This document shows positions 7,457-12,165 of a DNA stretch of 25,392 nucleotides, one piece after another. The translations under genes were made by a program, and so were the position numbers. Numbering within the stretch: the first letter of the stretch is position 1; each line of letters opens with the position of its first letter. The notes under the pieces were generated by a model. The model was not told the DNA's origin, searched no databases, and was given only the letters and a program-made list of their open reading frames with translations. Source of the stretch: Sphaerochaeta sp. UBA5849 (GTDB lineage: Bacteria > Spirochaetota > Spirochaetia > Sphaerochaetales > Sphaerochaetaceae); contig DJGJ01000015.1 in NCBI GenBank assembly GCA_002432715.1, positions 1 to 25,392 on the forward strand, read 5' to 3'.

Positions 7457-8545
7457 ATGGTAACCAAGGAAATCATCCAGCAGGTTCCGAAAGTGGAACT
7501 GCATGACCATCTTGACGGCGGATTGAGAATCCAGACCATTCTGGAACTAGCCAAGGAACAACAGGTAGAGCTTCCCAGCAAGGATCCACAGAAGCTGCAT
7601 GATTGGTTCGTTCGCGGTTGCAAACAAAAAAGTCTTACCCTTTATTTGGAACCTTTCGGGGTAACCACCCAGGTGATGCAGACACAAGAAGCCCTTCAGC
7701 GGGTTGCCTTTGAAGCGGTTGAGGATCTGGCAAAAGAGAACATCTGTTATGCAGAAATCCGCTTTGCCCCCATCCTCCATGTCAGCAAAGGACTGAGTCT
7801 GGAACAGGTGGTCCAGGCCGTCCTCGATGGATTGCAGAGAGGAACCCGGCAGACGGGCATGCCCACTGGCTTGATTCTCTGCGCCATGCGCAACCAAAGT
7901 CCACAAATCAGTCATGCCATTGCCGAACTTGCTGTTGCATTTGCAGACCGTGGTGTGGTTGGATTCGACCTTGCCGGTGATGAGATAGGCTACCCTCCCA
8001 AGAAACATCTGGAAGCCTTTCAGTTCATCCGCAACAAGAACTTCAACATCACCATCCATGCCGGAGAAGCCTTCGGAGTGGAGTCCATCTGGCAGGCGGT
8101 ACAGCTGTGCGGCGCACACCGTATCGGACACGGGGTGCGTCTGGTGGAGGACATGGGGCTTGAAGGAACGAGAATCGAAGAGATGGGATCGCTTGCCAAC
8201 TTCATACTCGACCGCCGAATCCCGATGGAAATGTGTTTGACCAGCAATGTGGGAACCGGAGCCGTAAAAGACTATGCAAGCCACCCCTTCCCGATTTTCT
8301 TCCGGAATAAGTTCCGTGTCTTCCTCTGCAGCGACAACCGTTTGATGAGCGACACCAACCTTACCCGTGAAATGGAATTGGCTGTTCAATACTACAATTT
8401 GAACATCCGGGATTTGGAGAAGATTACCATCAATGCCATGAAGTCAGCCTTCATCCATCACGACCAGAAGCTCTCCATCATCTACGATGTAATCAAGAAA
8501 GGATATCTTGCCATTCGCGAACAGTACGGCATCAACGACTATTAA
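7457..8545 (+). CDS. add: Adenosine deaminase family protein
   Basis: This 362-residue cytosolic zinc enzyme hydrolyses adenosine (and probably deoxyadenosine) to inosine plus ammonia for purine salvage. The metal and catalytic residues are all visible: His16 and His18 in ELHDHLDGGLR, His201 and Glu204 in HAGEAFG, His225 in HRIGHGVRL, and Asp293 in CSDNRLMSDT. The substrate-loop motif LTSNVGTGAV is also present. I use the ATG at 7457 (MVTKEIIQQVPKVEL) because family members begin just before the first HxH motif and because a -10 box ends 6 nt before it. Its stop overlaps the stop of the convergent rhomboid gene by two bases. Related enzymes (adenine deaminase, AMP deaminase-like) are less likely given the motif set. 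Confidence 0.9.
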   Translation: MVTKEIIQQVPKVELHDHLDGGLRIQTILELAKEQQVELPSKDPQKLHDWFVRGCKQKSLTLYLEPFGVTTQVMQTQEALQRVAFEAVEDLAKENICYAEIRFAPILHVSKGLSLEQVVQAVLDGLQRGTRQTGMPTGLILCAMRNQSPQISHAIAELAVAFADRGVVGFDLAGDEIGYPPKKHLEAFQFIRNKNFNITIHAGEAFGVESIWQAVQLCGAHRIGHGVRLVEDMGLEGTRIEEMGSLANFILDRRIPMEMCLTSNVGTGAVKDYASHPFPIFFRNKFRVFLCSDNRLMSDTNLTREMELAVQYYNLNIRDLEKITINAMKSAFIHHDQKLSIIYDVIKKGYLAIREQYGINDY

Positions 8546-9180
8546 AGAGTGCGCTTGAAGACGTCGGTGGGATTGATGCGCATCCTGATCCTGCAATAGA
8601 GGTACCCAAAGACCAACCCGCTCAGATGGGTCAGGTGTGCTACATTGCCACCGCTGCCGAACAGCTGGCTGGAAAGCTCTATGATTGCATAGAGAATGAC
8701 CAATATCGGAGCCCTGACCGGAATAAATCCGAATACGAATATCACCGAGTACGGGTAGAAGACAGCGAACATCAACAACACCCCGTAGATGGCTCCTGAA
8801 GCCCCGACCAGAATCACATTGGTCCCCGCCAGATAGTAGCTGATAAAGCTGATAATCCCGCTGAACAGGCCTGTCAAAAGATAGAAGAGCAAAAATTCCT
8901 TGCTGCCGATTCGCTTTTCCACCATCGAGCCGAAGATGAAGAGGCTGAGCATGTTGAACAGCAGGTGATTGAAACTACCATGGACAAACATGTAGGTGAA
9001 CGGCTGCCAGAGATACCCACCCAGTACGAATGAGGGAATCATCGCCAAATAGTAGGCGCTTCTCGGATACAAAAAAGCGGTAAGCAGGTAGACCAAGGCG
9101 TTGATCACTACCAACTTGAGGGTGTAGTTCTGATATGTTCCATCCCGGAATCTCCGGTTGATGAGTGAGGTTTTCTTCAT
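8542..9180 (-). CDS. Rhomboid family intramembrane serine protease
   Basis: This 212-residue polytopic membrane protein has about six transmembrane helices after a short cytosolic N-terminus. The catalytic dyad is visible: Ser128 in VGASGAIYG (GxSG) and His185 in VAHLTHLSGLVFGYLY. YMFVHGSFNHLLFNMLSL is the conserved second-helix motif with the oxyanion-hole histidine and asparagine. It should cleave transmembrane segments of unknown substrates within the inner membrane. No Shine-Dalgarno precedes the ATG; a -10 box (TATACT at 9190-9195) lies 9 nt upstream, so the mRNA would have at most a 3-4-nt leader. Upstream it borders the tandem small-RNA locus, and a dyad operator sits just behind its -35 box. 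Confidence 0.9.
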   Translation of the reverse strand: MKKTSLINRRFRDGTYQNYTLKLVVINALVYLLTAFLYPRSAYYLAMIPSFVLGGYLWQPFTYMFVHGSFNHLLFNMLSLFIFGSMVEKRIGSKEFLLFYLLTGLFSGIISFISYYLAGTNVILVGASGAIYGVLLMFAVFYPYSVIFVFGFIPVRAPILVILYAIIELSSQLFGSGGNVAHLTHLSGLVFGYLYCRIRMRINPTDVFKRTL

Positions 9181-9189
9181 ATGCTATAC

Positions 9190-9216
9190 AGTATAAATTG
9201 CCGACCAAATCGTCAA
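9190..9216 (-). promoter_or_regulatory. Putative promoter of the rhomboid gene
   Basis: On the minus strand TTGACG (9211-9216) and TATACT (9190-9195) are 15 nt apart, a short but usable spacing. The -10 box ends 9 nt before the ATG. The 9218-9234 dyad begins 2 bp beyond the -35 box. Confidence 0.5.
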
Positions 9217-9217
9217 T

Positions 9218-9263
9218 TGTGCAAAAATTGCACAGTTTTCATCGGGTGTGCAAGCAATACACA
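9218..9263 (+). promoter_or_regulatory. Upstream activator sites of small-RNA unit 1
   Basis: Two 17-bp dyads are present: TGTGCAAAAATTGCACA at 9218-9234 (a perfect TGTGCAA-N3-TTGCACA inverted repeat) and TGTGCAAGCAATACACA at 9247-9263. Their centres are 29 bp apart and lie about 116 and 87 bp upstream of the predicted start. This is the normal place for an enhancer-binding activator of sigma-54 promoters. Confidence 0.6.
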
Positions 9264-9314
9264 GATTCATGGCATGCAAAACCCCTCCAGACACTCGCAT
9301 TTGAGGTTTTGAAG

Positions 9315-9331
9315 TTGGCATGCTAATTGCA
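9315..9331 (+). promoter_or_regulatory. Sigma-54 promoter of small-RNA unit 1
   Basis: TTGGCATGCTAATTGCA matches the -24/-12 consensus TTGGCACG-N4-TTGCA with one change (C to T). The GG (9317-9318) and GC (9329-9330) doublets are separated by the required 10 nt. The predicted start is near 9342. Confidence 0.75.
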
Positions 9332-9341
9332 TTGTTATAAA

Positions 9342-9437
9342 CAGAACAGAGCAACATTTTTTTCATACTCCTCCTTTTTCATACCGACAGGATGCCAAGA
9401 GATTTACCCCAATCTGCTTTTGGCATCCTTCTTTTTT
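9342..9437 (+). ncRNA. Candidate sigma-54-dependent small RNA 1
   Basis: The predicted transcript of about 96 nt begins at CAGAACAGAGCAAC, exactly 12 nt after the -12 GC. It continues through a T-rich linker and CTCCTCCTTTTT, which contains the anti-Shine-Dalgarno core CCTCC (9370-9374), and ends in an intrinsic terminator. No credible protein frame with a ribosome site is present. It is the most divergent of three paralogous units: its terminator loop is short (TACCCC) and its stem reads GGATGCCAA instead of GGTGCCAG. By architecture it resembles sigma-54-driven regulatory RNAs such as Vibrio Qrr. Its role, base-pairing to ribosome sites of target mRNAs, is inferred. Confidence 0.7.
9390..9437 (+). 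terminator. Terminator of small RNA 1
   Basis: GGATGCCAA (9390-9398) pairs with TTGGCATCC (9420-9428). An inner helix AGATT/AATCT closes a TACCCC loop. TTCTTTTTT follows as the U-tract. Confidence 0.85.
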
Positions 9438-9446
9438 GCCCTCTCC

Positions 9447-9481
9447 TGTGAAAAATTGTGATGATGTTACTTTTTTGCACA
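9447..9481 (+). promoter_or_regulatory. Upstream activator element of small-RNA unit 2
   Basis: A 35-bp element begins with TGTG, has TGT in the middle and ends with TTGCACA (the second 17-mer is TGTTACTTTTTTGCACA at 9465-9481). It matches the unit 3 element at 24 of 35 positions by my count. Its right end is 90 bp before the -12 GC. Confidence 0.5.
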
Positions 9482-9555
9482 CCGACCCAGCAAGATGGCT
9501 CTCCTGCATCAATACAATAAGCTGTATATTTTGTCCATATGTATAACTATTAAAG

Positions 9556-9573
9556 TTGGCACGCAAGTTGCAT
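9556..9573 (+). promoter_or_regulatory. Sigma-54 promoter of small-RNA unit 2
   Basis: TTGGCACGCAAGTTGCAT is a perfect match to the TTGGCACG-N4-TTGCW consensus. GG (9558-9559) and GC (9570-9571) are correctly spaced. The predicted start is near 9583. Confidence 0.85.
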
Positions 9574-9582
9574 GGTACTAAG

Positions 9583-9685
9583 TAGAACAGAGCAACAGTT
9601 TTTTCAAACCTCCTTAAAGTGTGATTTCTTTGGTGCCAGCGGCTCTCTCTCCCCACCCCACAAATACCGCTGGCACCATCTTTTT
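9583..9685 (+). ncRNA. Candidate sigma-54-dependent small RNA 2
   Basis: The predicted transcript of about 103 nt starts at TAGAACAGAGCAAC, the 13-mer shared by all three units and in the same register to the -12 element. A run of T and CAAACCTCCTTAAAG follow, with CCTCC at 9609-9613, identical in core to the 3' tail of bacterial 16S rRNA. The RNA ends in an 11-bp hairpin whose 24-nt loop contains CCCCACCCCACAAA. That unpaired C-rich loop could be a second pairing site for G-rich ribosome binding sequences. No supported protein-coding frame is present. Function is unknown. Confidence 0.75.
9632..9685 (+). terminator. Terminator of small RNA 2
   Basis: GGTGCCAGCGG (9632-9642) and CCGCTGGCACC (9667-9677) form a perfect 11-bp stem with a 24-nt pyrimidine-rich loop, followed by ATCTTTTT. 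Confidence 0.85.
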
Positions 9686-9694
9686 GCCCTGAGG

Positions 9695-9729
9695 TGTGCA
9701 ATCTTGTAAGCATGTGAAGTAATTGCACA
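9695..9729 (+). promoter_or_regulatory. Upstream activator element of small-RNA unit 3
   Basis: Two 17-bp half-degenerate dyads abut: TGTGCAATCTTGTAAGC (9695-9711) and TGTGAAGTAATTGCACA (9713-9729), centres 18 bp apart, the same geometry as in unit 2. The outer arms TGTGCAA and TTGCACA are exact complements. Confidence 0.55.
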
Positions 9730-9804
9730 GCTGATACCCTCTCCTGCACTTCTCATTCTAAGGCTTACAGTATTTATACATCGCTTAGAGTACATGTAAA
9801 ACAA

Positions 9805-9822
9805 TTGGCACGATAATTGCTA
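9805..9822 (+). promoter_or_regulatory. Sigma-54 promoter of small-RNA unit 3
   Basis: TTGGCACGATAATTGCTA matches the sigma-54 consensus without mismatch. GG (9807-9808) and GC (9819-9820) are 10 nt apart. The predicted start is near 9832. Confidence 0.85.
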
Positions 9823-9831
9823 TGTTATCTA

Positions 9832-9934
9832 CAGAACAGAGCAACCGTTTTTTTCAACCTCCTTTTCGTGTTTTACCTTGGGTGCCAGTGAGAATTACCT
9901 TCCCACCCCACAAAATCTCACTGGCACCTTTCTT
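9832..9934 (+). ncRNA. Candidate sigma-54-dependent small RNA 3
   Basis: The predicted transcript of about 103 nt begins with CAGAACAGAGCAAC and continues with a T-run and CAACCTCCTTTTCGTG (CCTCC at 9858-9862). It ends in a 13-bp terminator stem whose loop holds TTCCCACCCCACAAA, almost the same loop as unit 2. The three units therefore conserve the promoter, 5' end, CCTCC site, hairpin stem and (in units 2 and 3) the loop, while the linkers between them vary. That pattern fits structured RNA copies retained under selection. It lies just upstream of rlmE, but the terminator separates the two. Confidence 0.75.
9881..9934 (+). terminator. Terminator of small RNA 3
   Basis: GGTGCCAGTGAGA (9881-9893) and TCTCACTGGCACC (9916-9928) pair perfectly over 13 bp, followed by TTTCTT. 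The tail of the U-tract overlaps the -35 box of rlmE. Confidence 0.85.
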
Positions 9935-9961
9935 GTACCCTTCTGCCTGCTTTGGTATAGT
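9933..9961 (+). promoter_or_regulatory. Promoter of rlmE, probably leaderless
   Basis: TTGTAC (9933-9938) and TATAGT (9956-9961) are 17 nt apart, and the ATG begins 6 nt after the -10 box. No Shine-Dalgarno is present, so the predicted start lies at the initiation codon. Confidence 0.6.
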
Positions 9962-9967
9962 CTAGGC

Positions 9968-10594
9968 ATGGCAACCAGCAGAAGAGACCGTGCAGACTCC
10001 TATACCAAACGTGCACACAAGGAAGGCTACCCCGCCCGCTCCGTCTACAAGCTCGAGGAGCTGCAGCAGAATTTCAAGCTTATCAAAAGCGGTGATACTG
10101 TTTTGGATGTGGGGGCGGCTCCAGGATCGTGGACGCTTTATACCCATAATGAGTTGATCAAGGGCAAGGGTACGATTATTGCAGTCGACCTCAATCCCCT
10201 GAACCTCAATCCGGTACCACCGACTGTCACATCCTACGTCGGGGATGCCTTTGGGAAAGAGATGAGAGAGAAGCTCATATCCCACGGACCCTACGATGTC
10301 ATCATCAGTGATGCAGCCCCGATGACGATGGGCAACCGGGCCGTGGATACGGCACGCAGTGAAAACCTTGCCGAGCAGGTTGTATATCTGGCACAGGATC
10401 ATCTGAAGGTTCACGGGAATCTGGTGGTCAAGATTTTTCAGGGAGGAGGCCAGGTCGAGCTGCTCAAGCTCATGCGTACGCTCTTTGCCAAGGTAAAACC
10501 CTTCAAGCCGAAGGCTTGCAGGGATGACTCCTTCGAGATTTATCTGGTAGGCTTGGACCGACTGGAGAAGGAGGGGGGAGCATGCAAATCGTAA
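9968..10594 (+). CDS. rlmE: 23S rRNA (uridine-2'-O-)-methyltransferase RlmE/RrmJ/FtsJ
   Basis: This 208-residue cytosolic enzyme methylates the 2'-O of a universally conserved uridine in the peptidyl-transferase A loop of 23S rRNA (U2552 in E. coli) on the 50S subunit. The K-D-K-E tetrad is complete: Lys28 in SVYKLEEL, Asp115 in IISDAAPM, Lys155 in VVKIFQGGG and Glu190 in SFEIYLVG. The spacings are almost identical to the E. coli protein. The SAM-binding motif is DVGAAPGSWT. I start at ATG 9968 (MATSRRDRADSYTKRA) because the upstream extension runs through the small-RNA terminator. The gene overlaps the following DUF3842 gene by 13 bases, so the two form an operon. Confidence 0.94.
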   Translation: MATSRRDRADSYTKRAHKEGYPARSVYKLEELQQNFKLIKSGDTVLDVGAAPGSWTLYTHNELIKGKGTIIAVDLNPLNLNPVPPTVTSYVGDAFGKEMREKLISHGPYDVIISDAAPMTMGNRAVDTARSENLAEQVVYLAQDHLKVHGNLVVKIFQGGGQVELLKLMRTLFAKVKPFKPKACRDDSFEIYLVGLDRLEKEGGACKS

Positions 10595-11004
10595 TCATCG
10601 ACGGTCAGGGCGGCAGCCTCGGGAAAAGCTTGGTCGAAGCGATAAAGAAGCGATTCGAACACGTACAGGTACTGGCCATCGGAACCAACAGCCTTGCAAC
10701 GAGCGCCATGCTGCGCAGTGGTGCCGACGGGATTGCCACGGGGGAGAATCCGGTTGTGGTTGCCGCACGGAATGCCGATTTGATCGTTGGACCTTTGGGA
10801 ATCATCACAGCCGATGCCCTGCACGGGGAGATCACCCCGACGATGGCGGTGGCTGTTGCTCAGAGCAAGGCCCACAAGATCCTGCTTCCCATCAGCAAGT
10901 GCAATGTAAGCGTCGTAGGAAGGCAGGACCTGAACCTGACAGAGATGATTGACCTTGCTTTATCTGAAATTGCAACCTTTCTTGACAATCAGCGTCAAGG
11001 TTAG
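10582..11004 (+). CDS. DUF3842 family protein
   Basis: This 140-residue soluble protein matches the uncharacterised DUF3842 family. The N-terminal IVIIDGQGGSLGKSLVEAI looks like a nucleotide-binding beta-loop-helix. The family-typical GTNSLATSAMLRSGADGIATGENPVV, GPLGIITADALHGEITPTMA and ILLPISKCNVSVVG blocks follow in order. It overlaps the end of rlmE by 13 bases and so is co-transcribed with it; AAGGAGGGGGG 5 nt upstream is a strong ribosome site. A metal-type ABC transporter operon follows. No biochemical function is known to me. The conserved Cys in SKCNV could be a ligand or a nucleophile. Confidence 0.82.
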   Translation: MQIVIIDGQGGSLGKSLVEAIKKRFEHVQVLAIGTNSLATSAMLRSGADGIATGENPVVVAARNADLIVGPLGIITADALHGEITPTMAVAVAQSKAHKILLPISKCNVSVVGRQDLNLTEMIDLALSEIATFLDNQRQG

Positions 11005-11010
11005 TACAAT
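10982..11010 (+). promoter_or_regulatory. Promoter of the ABC transporter operon with overlapping dyad
   Basis: TTGACA (10982-10987) and TACAAT (11005-11010) are 17 nt apart, the best sigma-70-type promoter in the window, located inside the 3' end of the DUF3842 gene. An inverted repeat TTGAC-N7-GTCAA (10982-10998) overlaps the -35 box and could bind a repressor, for example a metal sensor. Confidence 0.6.
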
Positions 11011-11016
11011 ACGCCC

Positions 11017-11133
11017 TACCCAGCCCCATGAAGGGGCTGTTCCTAAACCGTTTACCTGTTTACGAAAAGAGCCATGAAGGCAGAGAAGGATGTCAATCCT
11101 TTGCTTTCATGGCTTTTTTATAGGGAGTTGATC
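11017..11133 (+). promoter_or_regulatory. Structured leader with conditional terminator upstream of the ABC transporter operon
   Basis: Between the promoter and the likely GTG start lies a leader of about 117 nt with two hairpins. CAGCCCC (11021-11027) pairs with GGGGCTG (11033-11039). AGCCATGAA (11070-11078) pairs with TTCATGGCT (11106-11114), with inner helices GCA/TGC and AAGGA/TCCTT. The second hairpin runs straight into TTTTTT and looks like an intrinsic terminator. CCATGAAGG occurs twice (11026-11034 and 11072-11080), so the 3' terminator arm could pair with either copy, as in an attenuator. I recognise no known riboswitch class. Confidence 0.5.
11065..11120 (+). terminator. Strong intrinsic terminator hairpin inside the leader
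   Basis: A nested stem (AGCCATGAA/TTCATGGCT, GCA/TGC, AAGGA/TCCTT, loop TGTCAA) is followed by six Ts. It ends only 14 nt before the GTG start of the ATPase gene, leaving no room for another promoter. Confidence 0.7.
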
Positions 11134-12165
11134 GTGGAACTCTATAAAAAGCCTCTTGCTGAGGGAATCACCTTATGTGTCTACAACCGTGACCGGCTCA
11201 TCTTCTCAGACAGCGGCCACTGGCTTACTCCGCTCTTTGCCCTTGAACGCTTCTTGTCCACGTATGAAGGCGAACGCGATTGCCTGTGCGCCCATGATAC
11301 GGCGGCAGGAAAAGCTGCAGCGGTGTTGATGAGCCGCATGGGCATCAAGCGGGCTCACATCAATCTGATAAGCGACCTTGCCGTCGAGTTCTATGAAGCG
11401 AACGATATTGCAGTAAGCTGGGAGACCCGCATTCCACATCTGGACTGCAAAACCGAAGAGTTGCTTATGGATATGGAGAGCGAGGAGGAGATGTACCGCC
11501 TGCTCAGAAGAAGGGCAAAGCTGGTACAGGGGGTGAGTATTGCCGCCCGACGGGTATCCTTTGCGTACCCCGACAACCCGCCGGTGCTTGAGGACCTCTC
11601 GTTCGATGTTGAAGAAGGGGGAAGACTCATCATTCAAGGGGATAACGGCATGGGCAAAACCACCCTGCTCAATCTCTTGATGGGAAAGCTCAAGTGCACA
11701 AGCGGAACCATTCTCATCGATGGTCAGGAGCCATCGGCTCTGGCCAAAAGGACGATCGGATACATCAAACAGCAACAGACCCAGGAGCAATACCCGGTAT
11801 CGGCACGGGAGGTGGTCGGCATGGCGGTCGATTCCAGCCTCGAGCCCAAGCAGCAGAAGTGGGAGATCGACACCGCCCTCAGAAGAACCGGGGTGTATGA
11901 ACTGGCCGACCGCAATTTCTTTACGCTCAGCGGTGGGGAACGGCAGAAAGTGTCGCTCTCGCGCACCCTCTGCCAAAAAGCGCGACTCTTGCTTCTCGAT
12001 GAACCCACCTCGTTTCTGGATGCAAAGAGCCGAAAAACGCTTGTCGAGGTGCTGCACTCCCTCACCGTGGATGAGATGCCGACTATCGTAATCGTCACGC
12101 ACGACAAGGAGCTTGAAGCCGACCTCACCTGGCCGGTTCTCCGATTGGAGGGCAGGCATGCATGA
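11134..12165 (+). CDS. DUF1893 domain fused to a ZnuC-like metal ABC transporter ATPase
   Basis: I start at GTG 11134 (VELYKKPLAEGITLCVY) because AGGGAG lies 7 nt upstream and the frame's earlier ATG at 11074 sits inside a terminator hairpin. That gives 343 residues. Residues 1 to about 115 match DUF1893, the TM1506-like branch of the cytidine deaminase-like fold (FSDSG, HDTAAGKAAAVLMSRMGIK, RIPHLDCKTEELL). A complete ABC ATPase follows: Walker A GDNGMGKTT near 168-176, Q-loop GYIKQQQ, signature LSGGERQKVSLSR near 264, Walker B LLLLDEPTS near 284 and the H-loop VTHDKE. ZnuC-type ATPases are normally about 250 residues, so the N-terminal domain is an extra. It probably powers metal import with the next two genes and may also sense a ligand. 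The permease gene overlaps by 8 bases. Confidence 0.85.
   Translation: MELYKKPLAEGITLCVYNRDRLIFSDSGHWLTPLFALERFLSTYEGERDCLCAHDTAAGKAAAVLMSRMGIKRAHINLISDLAVEFYEANDIAVSWETRIPHLDCKTEELLMDMESEEEMYRLLRRRAKLVQGVSIAARRVSFAYPDNPPVLEDLSFDVEEGGRLIIQGDNGMGKTTLLNLLMGKLKCTSGTILIDGQEPSALAKRTIGYIKQQQTQEQYPVSAREVVGMAVDSSLEPKQQKWEIDTALRRTGVYELADRNFFTLSGGERQKVSLSRTLCQKARLLLLDEPTSFLDAKSRKTLVEVLHSLTVDEMPTIVIVTHDKELEADLTWPVLRLEGRHA

Noticed and set aside
9363..9804. Short minus-strand open frames across the small-RNA locus
   Set aside because: No ribosome sites, low-complexity translations, and they read through the terminator hairpins of the opposite strand.
9181..9967. CRISPR array or mobile-element repeats
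   Set aside because: Only three units of about 245 bp with structured, diverged content; no short direct repeats with uniform spacers, no cas genes, no transposase or flanking terminal repeats.
11074..11133. Start of the ABC ATPase at ATG 11074
   Set aside because: This ATG lies in the 5' arm of a terminator hairpin with no good ribosome site. The GTG at 11134 has AGGGAG upstream and aligns with the start of the DUF1893 domain.
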